DNA from: Acidimicrobiaceae bacterium
GTDB lineage: Bacteria > Actinomycetota > Acidimicrobiia > Acidimicrobiales > RAAP-2
Length of the DNA: 38,120 bases
Assembly (NCBI GenBank): GCA_003158855.1
Contig: PMLJ01000014.1
Span: forward strand, 284,695 to 322,814
Reading direction: 5' to 3'
The notes under the pieces were generated by a model. The model worked only from the letters and a program-made list of their open reading frames with translations. It had not been told where the DNA came from and ran no database searches. Made by a program: the position numbers and the translations under genes. Positions 27,993-36,669 of this stretch are shown here, in pieces. Numbering within the stretch: position 1 is the stretch's first letter; every line of letters starts with the position of its first letter.

Positions 27993-29381
27993 TCAGCGCT
28001 GGTTGTACTTCACCGTAGTTCTCTGCCCGTGAGCGAACACGATGGTGAAGGTGTGGACGCCTCGAGGTGTGCCCCTCGCCACCGTCACACGAATCGTGAG
28101 GGTGTTCCCGCTGTCGTGAAGCACACCAACCCTCGTGCCACCAACGTTGCTGGTGATTCGCGGCTGGCCGTGGAAGCCCCGGCCAATGATGGTGGTGATC
28201 ACGGACGTACCGGTCCAAACTGGCGAACCCATCCGGATCGCCTTTGGCGCAGCAGTGCTATGAGCCATGAATGTCACCGTCGTGGCCGGCGAGTGGGCCA
28301 CCGCGTTGGCGGCGTCCGCCGCCTTGGTGACCATGACCGTGCACGTTCCCGCCCTGGTCGCGCTAAGCGCAGCGGTGGAGATGGAGCAGCCAGCGGTGCC
28401 GACACTCGTCACGACGTAACTCACCGCACCAGTGCCCGAACCGCCCTGTGAGGTGAGCGCCAGGGTGCGACCAACGATGCCGCTGATGCTGGTCAGGGTG
28501 AGCGCGGCCTGGGTCTTGGGATTCCCGGTGCCCACGGTGATCGACTGTTGAACTTGCTTCGCCTGCGCGAAGGCGCCGTTGCCGACGTCATTGAAGTCCA
28601 CGAGGCACACGCCGTTGACGGTGAAGGTCACCACTTTGTTGTCGATCGAACAGCCCGTTGCACCGCTGGCGAGGGAAATGACCACCTTGTCGCCGGAGGT
28701 CGCGAACGCACTGGGCGTGTACGAGCCGTGCACGTTCCCGGCCGCGGGCGGCGTGCTGGCGGTGATGATGTTGGCCGTATACACCTTGATGCTCTGTTGG
28801 ACCTGGCTGGCCGCGGCGAAGGCGCCGTTGCCGACGTCATTGAAGTCCACGAGACACTTGCCCGATCCCGTGAAGACAACCTTGTTCGAGGCCAGAGAAC
28901 ATCCCGTCGAAGTGCTGGCGAGGCTTCGCACCACCGCGTCACCCGAGGTCGCCACCGCGCCCGGCGAGTACGAGCCACCCGCGCTCCCGGCGACGGGCGG
29001 CGTGCTGGCGGTGATGATGTTGGCCGAGTACACCTTGATGCCCTGTTGAACCCGGCTGGCGGCGGCGAAGGAACTGTTGCCGGCGTCGCTGAAGTCCACC
29101 AGGCAGGTGCCCGTTGCGGTGAAGCTGACCCTGCCCCCCGCGAATGAACAGCCCGCCGAGGCGGCGTCAAGGGCAATCACGACTTTGTCGCCCGAGGTGG
29201 CCAACGCACTCGGCGTGTACGAACCGTGCACGCTCCCGGCGACGGGCGGCGTGCTGGCGGTGATGGTGTTGGCCTTTGTTCCGACGGCGGAGGCGACGCT
29301 CACGGCACCTACCGCCAATCCAATGCTGAGGGCCGCTGCCACGCCAACTCGTCCCAATGCTGTCGTCTTGTTCTGGAACAT
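27993..29381 (-). CDS. Exported protein with three 83-residue Ig-like repeats
   Basis: A 462-residue protein. A signal peptide (MFQNKTTALGRVGVAAALSIGLAV...ASA) leads into three tandem 83-residue repeats (residues 38-120, 121-203, 204-286), each starting N-x-I-T-A-S-T-P-P-x-A-G. Each holds two cysteines, as in GCSF...GTCLVDFSD, likely an intradomain disulfide. A different Ig-like unit follows (about 290-375: LTLTSISGIVGRTLAL...GTCTVMVTKAAD), then a C-terminal beta domain. The start at 29381 is set by GAAGGG before the ATG. It is a surface or secreted scaffold/adhesin-like protein; the ligand is unknown. Its leader and signal region resemble those of the gene at 8141-8857. Confidence 0.8.
   Translation of the reverse strand: MFQNKTTALGRVGVAAALSIGLAVGAVSVASAVGTKANTITASTPPVAGSVHGSYTPSALATSGDKVVIALDAASAGCSFAGGRVSFTATGTCLVDFSDAGNSSFAAASRVQQGIKVYSANIITASTPPVAGSAGGSYSPGAVATSGDAVVRSLASTSTGCSLASNKVVFTGSGKCLVDFNDVGNGAFAAASQVQQSIKVYTANIITASTPPAAGNVHGSYTPSAFATSGDKVVISLASGATGCSIDNKVVTFTVNGVCLVDFNDVGNGAFAQAKQVQQSITVGTGNPKTQAALTLTSISGIVGRTLALTSQGGSGTGAVSYVVTSVGTAGCSISTAALSATRAGTCTVMVTKAADAANAVAHSPATTVTFMAHSTAAPKAIRMGSPVWTGTSVITTIIGRGFHGQPRITSNVGGTRVGVLHDSGNTLTIRVTVARGTPRGVHTFTIVFAHGQRTTVKYNQR
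28524..29270 (-). repeat. Three in-frame 249-bp tandem repeats
   Basis: Units at 29022-29270, 28773-29021 and 28524-28772, each encoding 83 residues with no gap between units. DNA identity is high in patches such as GGCGGTGATGATGTTGGCC, present at the unit junctions. The exact spacing suggests internal duplication. Confidence 0.85.
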
Positions 29382-29462
29382 GGTGTTCCCTTCGCCGCAT
29401 TCGCTCAAGATGATCTCGAACAACACCAAGTCTCTGGTGCCAAGTTGTGAACGACATGTGAA
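29382..29462 (-). promoter_or_regulatory. Conserved 5' leader, copy 2
   Basis: The counterpart of 8858-8940. Reading toward the gene, it contains TTCACA, GAGACTTG, TTCGAGA, CATCTTG, AATGC and CGAAGGGA in the same order and nearly the same spacing. It is likely the shared promoter and untranslated leader of a co-regulated pair. Confidence 0.55.
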
Positions 29463-30078
29463 AGTCCGATGGAATGGCTTATTCTCGATATTGAGGGATT
29501 CTTGGCCAACACAGAGAGCGCCTCCCAGTTTCCTTGATTGGGTTCCTCGGAGCCGTGAGGCCCTGCGTGGCCGTCGCGTGGGGATGACTGTTCCTCGACC
29601 AGGCGCGAACGCTTGGCCAAGTCGTGGGGGTCATCCTCGCAGTCGTCCTATCGGTCAATTGGGAAGCACGGTGCAAGAACGCCCGGACGACCCGTACTTC
29701 GGTGGAGGGAGAACGTTGCATACCCGACAACGATCGGCGGACCCTGCGGACAGCTTTCAAACCTTCCCACCTCCCCGGATGATCTCGGGACAGGCCCTTG
29801 AGCCAGAAACTGGGACCTCCGCCGGCGGACGTTTCGGGCGCTGACGATCACTCACAGATTCGTCTATCGACGGGCGAACGTGGTTGACGAGTCGCTGCAC
29901 CGCAACGCGGCCGCCCACCACCGGGTCAACGACGACCAAAATCGTCCGGCCGGTGCACCACTGAGATGACTGCGCTCCGGCCGTCGCCGGCGTCATCTGA
30001 CGGTCACGCACTCGTCACGTCAGCACCGGCACCATCGTTCGAGGACCTTCTCCCCTAGAGTGACGCGCGCCGGCTCAC
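29463..30078. other. Gene-poor stretch before the ABC exporter operon
   Basis: About 600 bases without a convincing gene. On the minus strand, around 29850-29996, a short frame reads GRTILVVVDPVVGGRVAVQRLVNHVRP, which looks coding-like but loses coding character immediately after and has no ribosome site; it may be a remnant. No RNA gene or strong repeat is seen. Confidence 0.35.
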
Positions 30079-30091
30079 TACGATGGCCGCA

Positions 30092-31033
30092 ATGCCCGAC
30101 GGTCCGCTCCTGCGCTGTGAGAAACTGCGACGGAGTTTCGGCGACCGTGCCGCAGTCGACGGCATCAGCCTCTCAATCTCGCCGGGCGAGATCTACGGAC
30201 TGCTCGGACCCAACGGCGCCGGCAAGACAACCATGATCAAGATGGTCTGCGGACTGCTCGAGCCCGACGGTGGCGAGGTGACCGTAGGGGGGCGCCACGT
30301 CAGCACCGACCTATCGGTGAAGAGCCTCATCGGCTATGTGCCCCAGGACATCGCGCTCTATCCGGACCTCACCGCGAGCGAGAATCTCAGCTTCATCGCG
30401 CGACTTTACAAGCTCACCTCCGACGTCGTTCGCGAGCGCGTCGCCGAGGTGCTGGAACTCTGCGAGCTGAGCGACCGCGCGAACGATCGCGTCGACTCGT
30501 TCTCCGGTGGAATGAAGCGGCGACTAAACATCGGCGCGGGCCTCTTGCACCACCCCCAGTTGCTGGTGCTCGACGAGCCCACGGTCGGCGTCGACCCCCA
30601 AAGTCGCCACTCGATTCTCGAGCGGGTCCAGGAGTTCGGACGAACCGGCATGGCGGTGCTCTACACGACCCACTACATGGAAGAGGCCGAGCGCGTCTGC
30701 AACCGGGTCGGCATCATCGACCATGGTCGCCTGATCGCAGAGGGCACCCGCCGCGAACTTGTCGAGCGGCTGGGCGAACGCGACCGGATCGAGTTGTCGG
30801 CAACCGGCAACCTCGAGGCCTTTGCCGCGGCCTGTCGCGCACTGCCCGGGGTCGACAGCGTCGCCACGACCGCCGACGCGGTACAGGTCGTGGCGAGTGA
30901 TGGTCGCCGGATGCTGCCCCACCTGCTGGAGGCGGGCGAGCCCATCGACGTGACGGTCAACGCCATAGACGTCACCGAGCCCAATCTGGAAACGGTCTTC
31001 CTGCACCTCACCGGGACCGCGCTGCGCGATTGA
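30092..31033 (+). CDS. ABC-2 exporter ATP-binding protein (DrrA type)
   Basis: A 313-residue ATPase. Walker A is LLGPNGAGKTTMIK (residues 38-50). The Q-loop is GYVPQDIALYPDLTASENL, the signature is SFSGGMKRRLNIG (about 138), Walker B is LLVLDEPTVGVDPQSR, and the H-loop is in YTTHYMEEAERV. The C-terminal 90 residues form the extension typical of DrrA-like drug/lipid exporters. The ATG at 30092 is preferred over 30083 because TACGAT (30079-30084) lies seven bases before it, the geometry of a leaderless promoter; no ribosome site is seen for either. It is the first gene of a three-gene operon with two permeases. Confidence 0.92.
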   Translation: MPDGPLLRCEKLRRSFGDRAAVDGISLSISPGEIYGLLGPNGAGKTTMIKMVCGLLEPDGGEVTVGGRHVSTDLSVKSLIGYVPQDIALYPDLTASENLSFIARLYKLTSDVVRERVAEVLELCELSDRANDRVDSFSGGMKRRLNIGAGLLHHPQLLVLDEPTVGVDPQSRHSILERVQEFGRTGMAVLYTTHYMEEAERVCNRVGIIDHGRLIAEGTRRELVERLGERDRIELSATGNLEAFAAACRALPGVDSVATTADAVQVVASDGRRMLPHLLEAGEPIDVTVNAIDVTEPNLETVFLHLTGTALRD

Positions 31034-31034
31034 G

Positions 31035-32201
31035 ATGCGCACCGCCCTGCTCATCGCCCGAAAGGACCTGCGCCAGCGGATGCGCGACCGGTCGGCCATC
31101 GTACTCGGGCTGGTCGCTCCGCTGCTGATCGCGGCGCTGATGAGCTTCGCGTTCAAGGGGACCGAGACGTTCCACTATCAGCTCGGGGTGGTGAACGAGG
31201 ACCACGGCGCGATCGCGACCGAGCTGGTGCACGCCCTGAGCTCGAGCACGTCGCGCTCGATTCTCACGGTCGAGAACCTTTCGAGCCCTGCCGCCGCGCG
31301 CGCCGACGTTCACGACGGCCACGTGGCGGCGGCGCTGGTGATCCCGGCCGGCTTTTCCGCCGCGGTCGCCCAACAGCATCCCGAGTCGCTCTCGATAGTC
31401 ACCAGCGTCAACAACCAAGTCGCGGGCAACGTCACGCGCTCGATCGCCGCCTCGTTCGTCGCCCAAATAGATGCCGACAGGCTCTCGGTCATGACGGCAC
31501 TTGCGGGCGGGGCGCCCGCGAACACGCTGAACGCGCTCTCGGCCAAGGCGGCCACGCTTCGCATCCCGCTGCAGTCCGTTGAGCGCCCGATCGGCGCCGG
31601 CCAGCTCAGCGCAATCAGCTACTACAGCCCCGCGATGGCCATCTTCTTCCTGCTGTTCACGATCAGCTTCGCCTCACGCAGCTTCTTCGTGGACCGCACC
31701 CAAGGGATGATCGAGCGGATGCGCGCGGCACCGGTGCGCCCCGCAGAGATCCTGGCCGGCAAGGCGCTGTCCGTCCTCGTCTACGGCACGCTCAGCCTCG
31801 CGACGGTGGGCGTCATCACGTCTACCGCCTTCGGCGCGAACTGGGGCAGCCCCTTCGCCGCGGTGCTGCTCGGGTTCGCCATGGTGATCTCGGTGGTCTG
31901 TCTCACCGCGCTCGTAATCGGCGTCGCCCGCACCCAGCGCCAGGCCGAAGGATTCTCCTCGATCCTCGTCTTCGGACTCGCGCTGCTCGGCGGGAACTTC
32001 ATCGTGATCTCCTCATCGCCACCACTGATGCGCACGCTCGCGCTCTTCACCCCGAATGGCGAGGCGATGCGCGGCTTTTCCGACCTGTCGACGATCGGCG
32101 GCGGTCTCGGCACCGTGGCGACGCCGATCGCGGTCATCCTCCTCTTCAGCGCCTTGACCGGTGGTGCCGCGATGGCCCTGGCGCGACGTGCCGTCTCGTG
32201 A
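31035..32201 (+). CDS. ABC-2 type permease, first subunit
   Basis: A 388-residue membrane protein. One N-terminal TM helix (about 22-38) is followed by a large extracytoplasmic domain (about 45-190), then five TM helices (about 200-388), the usual ABC-2 layout. RTQGMIERMRAAPVRPAEILAGKAL is the conserved amphipathic coupling segment before the membrane block. It starts one base after the ATPase stop and is paralogous to the next gene. The pair likely forms a heterodimeric channel with the ATPase. The substrate (drug, lipid or polyketide) is unknown. Confidence 0.9.
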   Translation: MRTALLIARKDLRQRMRDRSAIVLGLVAPLLIAALMSFAFKGTETFHYQLGVVNEDHGAIATELVHALSSSTSRSILTVENLSSPAAARADVHDGHVAAALVIPAGFSAAVAQQHPESLSIVTSVNNQVAGNVTRSIAASFVAQIDADRLSVMTALAGGAPANTLNALSAKAATLRIPLQSVERPIGAGQLSAISYYSPAMAIFFLLFTISFASRSFFVDRTQGMIERMRAAPVRPAEILAGKALSVLVYGTLSLATVGVITSTAFGANWGSPFAAVLLGFAMVISVVCLTALVIGVARTQRQAEGFSSILVFGLALLGGNFIVISSSPPLMRTLALFTPNGEAMRGFSDLSTIGGGLGTVATPIAVILLFSALTGGAAMALARRAVS

Positions 32202-33355
32202 GAGCGCTCGCCATCGCCCGCGCGTCAACCCGTAGGATCATCCGCGACCGCACGGCGCTCTTCTTCCTGCTGGTGCTGCCAATCATCGTGATCATCATCG
32301 TCGGGGCGACGGTGCGCGGATTCTCAACCTTCCGCGTCGGAGTGGACAGCGTGGGCAGCGGTGCCGCCGGGCAGCGGATCGTCACGGCGCTCGATCACTC
32401 TCGCGGCATCGACATCGCCATCTACACCGATCAGAAGAGCCTCACGACGGCGCTCGCTCGCGGCGAGATCAGTGTCGGGGTGCTGCTGCCAGCCGGCCTC
32501 GACGCCGTTGAAAGCGAAGCGAAGCCCGCCACGGTCACCATCTTCGCCGAGCAGGTGAACAGCGCTCAGCAGGCAGCCGCGACCGCCGTCTCCTCCGTGA
32601 TCCTCGGCCAGGGCGCCCTCGTGCAGTCGGCGAGCTTCGCGGCCGCCCACTCCTCGTCCAGCTACAACCAGGCGCTCGCCTTGGCCACGTCATTGCAGGG
32701 AACGACCCCCCACGTGGGACTGCGAAACGTAAGCGCCGACACCAGCGCGAGCACGCTCCCCCAGGGCTACAGCTACAGCGCCCCGACCGAACTGGTGCTC
32801 TTCGTCTTTCTCAGCGCGCTCGCCGGCGGGGCCGCCATCATCGAGACCAGGCGCCTCGGGATGTACGAGCGGATGCTCGCCGGCCCGGTGCGCGCGCGCA
32901 CGATCATCGCGGGCGAGGCGCTGACGTATTTCCTGCTCGCTCTTGTGCAGTCTGCCCTGATCATCGTTGTCGGGGCGATCGCCTTCGGGGTCTCCTGGGG
33001 TAACCCGCTCGCCGCGGCGGCGCTGGTGATCACCTGGGCTCTCGTGGGCGCAGGCGCCGGCCTGCTCTCGGGGACCCTCTTTCGCACCCCCGAGCAGGCG
33101 TCGGCCATTGGTCCAACGGCGGGCATCGCCCTCGCGATGCTCGGCGGGTGCATGTGGCCGCTCTCGATCGTCAGCACTACCATGCGCGAGATCGGCCACG
33201 TCACGCCCCAGGCGTGGGCGGTCGACGCTTGGACGAGTCTGCTGTCGCGCCACGGCACTATCACGACGATCGCACCCCAACTCGGAGTGCTCGCCGCCTT
33301 CGCGGTGGTGCTGCTGTCGGTGTCGTCGCTGCGGCTCTACCAGCGTCTGCGCTGA
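32198..33355 (+). CDS. ABC-2 type permease, second subunit
   Basis: A 385-residue paralogue of the upstream permease with the same topology: a TM helix near residues 20-40, an extracytoplasmic domain to about 190, then five TM helices. ETRRLGMYERMLAGPVRARTIIAGEAL is the coupling segment. The start is a GTG overlapping the preceding stop (GTGA), so translation is coupled. It is the last gene of the operon. No immunity or biosynthesis genes adjoin, so a general export or envelope role is as likely as self-resistance. Confidence 0.9.
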   Translation: MRALAIARASTRRIIRDRTALFFLLVLPIIVIIIVGATVRGFSTFRVGVDSVGSGAAGQRIVTALDHSRGIDIAIYTDQKSLTTALARGEISVGVLLPAGLDAVESEAKPATVTIFAEQVNSAQQAAATAVSSVILGQGALVQSASFAAAHSSSSYNQALALATSLQGTTPHVGLRNVSADTSASTLPQGYSYSAPTELVLFVFLSALAGGAAIIETRRLGMYERMLAGPVRARTIIAGEALTYFLLALVQSALIIVVGAIAFGVSWGNPLAAAALVITWALVGAGAGLLSGTLFRTPEQASAIGPTAGIALAMLGGCMWPLSIVSTTMREIGHVTPQAWAVDAWTSLLSRHGTITTIAPQLGVLAAFAVVLLSVSSLRLYQRLR

Positions 33356-33648
33356 CGGAGACTCGGAACCGGTCAGGGCCCCGTCAACGTGCAATGACGA
33401 GCCGTACCCTGTGGGAGGCAACGTTCGCTCGCCGACGCGTCACTTGCTTCACTTGATCGCAAGGCGCTCGCAGCCACGCCGCACCGTACCGGGCGCTGTC
33501 GAGCAGTCTTGCGTCGTTGGCGTCCGAGCCCGTGGCATCTTCCCAACTCGATCCGATCGACCTGGTGGAATTGCCAATTGATGATCACTGAACCGTCCAG
33601 ATGTGACGTTCGCACCCGATGATTATCGCAACGTGAATGGAGATCTCT

Positions 33649-33957
33649 TCAGCGGGCCGAGGAGCGACTTCCGTAGACCTTGGAAGCTGGGAAGATGCCG
33701 GCCTTTGAAGTGCCGGTCATCGTGTCGCCTTCGACGGTGACTTCGAATTTCAGAGTGAGCCGCATCGGCGTCGTGACCGACTGCGACCACGTCAGTCGGT
33801 TTCCATCGGCGACTGCGTCGAGGAAGTCGACGGTCTCCGCATCGGAACTCGCGACACCGTGAATCGCGCCGTCCTGTTCGGTGATATCGAAGACGACTGC
33901 CATCTTTCCAATGGGCGTATCAATGGTCACATCCCAGGTTCCTGCGAAGGTATTCAT
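33649..33957 (-). CDS. Small beta-rich protein, lipocalin-like pattern
   Basis: A 102-residue soluble protein. NTFAGTWDVTIDTPIGKMAVVFDITEQDGAIHGVASS and LTLKFEVTVEGDTMTGTSKAG show alternating beta strands and the recurring G-x-W...T and D-G-x-x-x-G pattern of small beta-barrel proteins found in actinobacteria. There is no signal peptide. GAGAACGAA precedes the ATG, an imperfect ribosome site. Function unknown; ligand binding is possible. Codon use looks coding-like, and it stands alone in a gene-poor area. Confidence 0.6.
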   Translation of the reverse strand: MNTFAGTWDVTIDTPIGKMAVVFDITEQDGAIHGVASSDAETVDFLDAVADGNRLTWSQSVTTPMRLTLKFEVTVEGDTMTGTSKAGIFPASKVYGSRSSAR

Positions 33958-34815
33958 TTCGTTCTCGGTCCTTTAGCGCTTGGATGATTGAGCACGTGGG
34001 CGGCGTTCTCACGTCTGCGTCTGATTCGCGACCTCGCTTCTCGATACAGTACCGCGATCACCGGAAACCTCTCATGATCAGCTCACCGCGTCTTCGCAGG
34101 CCAAAGTTGGGAGGAGCGCCGAATCCGTCGCCACCGTTCGAGTCGCCAGATCACACGAACGCCATCAGGGTCGCGCGCCAAGAGAAGAAGGTTGCTGGTC
34201 GAGCCGGATCGAACCCTCACCCGTGTCATGCAGCCGCATCGACCCAAACTGCACCGTATCGGCGTCGGTCGTAGTCGCGGCCAACAAGTTCGACGTCTCA
34301 CGATCGACACGGCTCTGGTCTGCCATGCACGAAGTCGGCGAAACCATTGATGGTTCAAACGAACCGGGGACTGTGGGGCATCACGGTGGTGGACCTCAGC
34401 GGACGGCCTACGACCCTTTCACAAGAACCAAACGAGCTTCTGCGAGGTGATCAATGACTGAAAGTTGCGTGATCCAGACGATGCGTTGCCAATCGGCTCA
34501 TCCGTAACGTCCCTGGTTCTTCCAGGACCTGGGTCGTCCAGAGTCTCGACGCGTCGAAACTCGTGGCCCGCTCAACCCTGCCCCCAAGCTCTCCGCGAAA
34601 TCGCGAGAGCAACGACACATGCAATTGCGGAGAGACGAATACGAAGACCCTCCGCTGATTCGAGGAACACTGTGGTTCAACTCGGTGAAGCACTGCTCAC
34701 GATGGACGTGCTTGTTACGGCGAGCGACGATCTCGCACAAATTTTCGCTCAACAGCGCTGCATGCTCCGGAGCCGCCCGCAGTACGTGCGCGGCTCCGGG
34801 GCGTGCCAATGGATC
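33958..34815. other. Gene-poor stretch upstream of the small beta-rich protein
   Basis: About 860 bases. Short frames exist on both strands, but none has a ribosome site, coding composition and a recognisable family together. On the minus strand a segment near 34170-34310 reads TSNLLAATTTDADTVQFGSM, which could be a remnant. No tRNA, repeat or mobile-element end is identified. Confidence 0.35.
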
Positions 34816-35016
34816 TCAGATCGCGCGGACGTTCTGGGCTTCTTCGCCCTTCTTGCCGGGCACAGCGTCGAACTCGACGCGCTGGCCCTCTTCGAGGCTC
34901 TTGTAACCGTCGCCCTGAATGTTGGAGAAATGTACGAAGACGTCATCACCCTGCTCGCGCGAGATGAATCCGAATCCCTTTTCTGCATTGAAAAACTTCA
35001 CTGTACCTTGTGCCAC
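34816..35016 (-). CDS. Cold-shock domain protein (CspA family)
   Basis: A 66-residue single cold-shock domain: [18 protein letters not shown] (RNP1 KGFGFI) then [11 protein letters not shown] (RNP2 VFVHF), and [22 protein letters not shown]. It binds single-stranded RNA and DNA and acts as an RNA chaperone. Full length for the family. The start is a GTG. A consensus TATAAT lies about 57 bases upstream, giving a leader of roughly 50 bases. Confidence 0.95.
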   Translation of the reverse strand: MAQGTVKFFNAEKGFGFISREQGDDVFVHFSNIQGDGYKSLEEGQRVEFDAVPGKKGEEAQNVRAI

Positions 35017-35072
35017 GAATACTCAATTCTCAAGACGACAGACCGACCAATTCGGTTTGCTCGCCATTAGGA

Positions 35073-35078
35073 ATTATA
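35073..35078 (-). promoter_or_regulatory. -10 element of the cold-shock gene
   Basis: TATAAT on the minus strand, about 57 bases before the GTG start of the cold-shock gene, in locally A/T-rich sequence. No good -35 hexamer is seen at the expected spacing. Confidence 0.45.
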
Positions 35079-36126
35079 CTCGCTGGTCTTGGAGTCGCCC
35101 TCGGATGGCCCAGGTGGCGTCCTCCAACCCTTTGAATACCCATGGTTCGGCGAAATGTGACGCCTTCGCACTCGATCGACATGTGCGCGGCGGCTTAGGG
35201 CGAGGGCTCATTCGTGAGGGACGGGACAAGGTTCGTCAAACTCCACACGCGGCAGGTACCCTGAGGCCATTTCAATGGCGGGGACCGAATGCTGTTCCCA
35301 CGCCGAGCGCAACGTTGTGAGTCTGACAGCGGTGAGCCGTACCATTCGTGGACCTTAGCGGACCGCTTTCCAACCTTTCTACGTCTTTGGATGAAATCGC
35401 GGCAGGACTTCATGTCCAGGTGCGAAGCCCGCATTTTGATTGAGATGAATGCGGGACTGAGTGCAGGTTCGTAATCCGGGCCCGACACGACGGCTACGCC
35501 ACCACGCACTGGCGCTTGGGCTAGAGGACGCGGATTCTGTTTCGTGGTCCGACACGAACAATCTCAGTTTGACAAATCCATGAATGAGACACTGGCATCA
35601 ATTTGGCTGATGCCGACGCTGGAACTGAGCGTGTTCGCCCCTTTCACCTCCTGATGCCGAACGCGAGTTCTCCAGCCTTCCGCACTCGAAATGTTGTGAC
35701 CGTCGTGCTGAACACGTATGCGGACTTGCTCTAGAGGCAGCTTGGGATTGCTGTCGGTCTGGTTGACTGTTTGTCAACCAGACCGACAGTGTCCACGCAG
35801 AAACCACGTATCGCACAGACACTTGTCTGCTCTTTCGGACCCGGTCATGGCCAGACGCGGTGTTGTGAATTTCACAGCATCCGTGGTCCTAACCGGACAA
35901 ACCTCGGGCGAGCAGCGATAGGGATCGGCGCGCCCGGCTCTCAGGCCAAAGTCCAGGAATCTACAGGATTACTCCGGTTAAATGGATACCCCCACAGTCG
36001 CCAAATCGACTCACCTCTCCAGACAGACGAACTGAGTCCCTATGCAAGATGTGATTACGGGAGTGCTCGCGCCAATGCCGCGACCGAGCCCGCGAAGGAG
36101 ATCTTTCGATCTTTGCAAGGTAAGAG
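35079..36126. other. One-kilobase gene-free region
   Basis: No supportable gene. It contains a small inverted repeat GGCATCA/TGATGCC (35594-35600 and 35608-35614), a perfect 17-bp hairpin listed separately, and a full anti-Shine-Dalgarno complement AGGAGGTGA on the minus strand (about 35645-35653) with no start codon in range. Base composition is more mixed than in the genes to the left. It may be a decayed or recently acquired segment. Confidence 0.4.
35751..35789. repeat. Perfect 17-bp inverted repeat, 5-base loop
   Basis: CTGTCGGTCTGGTTGAC (35751-35767), loop TGTTT, and the exact reverse complement at 35773-35789. There is no T-tract on either side and no gene within 700 bases on the left or 400 on the right, so it is not an obvious terminator. 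It could be a relic of a mobile element, a structured RNA stem or a protein-binding site. Confidence 0.7.
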
Positions 36127-36155
36127 TTGACATGGCTAACATCGTTAGCCATAAT
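36127..36155 (+). promoter_or_regulatory. Near-consensus promoter of the F420-oxidoreductase/TetR operon
   Basis: TTGACA (36127-36132), a 17-base spacer and CATAAT (36150-36155), a perfect -35 and a 5-of-6 -10. The start of transcription would fall near 36161, about 45 bases before the first gene. Confidence 0.75.
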
Positions 36156-36174
36156 GGATAACAGCATTAGCCTC
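36132..36174 (+). promoter_or_regulatory. Two tandem operator half-copies, likely TetR sites
   Basis: Site 1 is ATGGCTAAC-ATC-GTTAGCCAT (36132-36152), a perfect 9-bp-arm palindrome lying exactly in the -35/-10 spacer. Site 2 is ATGGATAAC-AGC-ATTAGCC (36154-36172), an imperfect copy 22 bases on, over the expected transcription start. A 22-bp spacing puts both on one DNA face. The operon's own TetR gene is the natural candidate regulator. Confidence 0.7.
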
Positions 36175-36206
36175 ACATCAGAGGCCCACAAGACAGGAGA
36201 GTCGGG

Positions 36207-36668
36207 ATGGACCAGCCAGAGCACTACCGCAAGCCCGGGATACTCACGAGGAAGTTTATGAATCCCTTTGTCGTCATCATGATGCGCTTAGGTGTGAGCG
36301 TGTGGGGGAGCCGGATTCTGGAGGTCCCGGGGCGCGCGAGCGGAATCCCTCGGCGCACTCCAGTCAACCTGCTCGAGTTCGACGGGCACCGCTACCTGGT
36401 TTCGCCTCGAGGCGAAGGACAGTGGGTGAAGAATGTCCGTGCAAACGATGGTCGGTTGACGCTCCTCTTGGGCCGTCGTCGCCAGGAACTGTCCACGCGC
36501 GAGCTAACGGACGACGAGAAGTCGCCGGTGCTTCGCGCCTACCTGCGTAAGTGGAAAATGGAAGTGGGCGTGTTCTTCGACGGCGTGACCGCGGATTCGA
36601 AGGAGGCTGACGTTCAGCGCATCGCCTCGAGCCACCCAGTTTTCGTCCTCACTGAAGTGAGGAGTTGA
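36207..36668 (+). CDS. F420 (deazaflavin)-dependent nitroreductase-family protein
   Basis: A 153-residue protein of the Ddn/pyridoxamine-oxidase-like split-barrel family. PGRASGIPRRTPVNLLEFDGHRYLVSPRGEGQWVKNVRAN follows the family pattern (G-R-x-S-G-x-x-R-x-T-P...W-x-x-N-x-R-A-N), which forms the deazaflavin cofactor pocket. AGGAG lies seven bases before the ATG. It is the first gene of a three-gene operon ending in a TetR regulator, so it probably acts on the small molecule that regulator senses. Reduction of a quinone, nitro or enone compound is likely, but the substrate is unknown. F420 dependence is from the family, not shown directly. Confidence 0.82.
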   Translation: MDQPEHYRKPGILTRKFMNPFVVIMMRLGVSVWGSRILEVPGRASGIPRRTPVNLLEFDGHRYLVSPRGEGQWVKNVRANDGRLTLLLGRRRQELSTRELTDDEKSPVLRAYLRKWKMEVGVFFDGVTADSKEADVQRIASSHPVFVLTEVRS

Positions 36669-36669
36669 G

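Noticed and set aside
30083-33355. ABC exporter as part of an antibiotic biosynthesis cluster.
   Set aside because: No biosynthetic, tailoring or regulatory genes of such a cluster adjoin.
35644-35654. AGGAGGTGA on the minus strand, a perfect anti-Shine-Dalgarno complement.
   Set aside because: No ATG, GTG or TTG follows at a workable distance in a coding-like frame.
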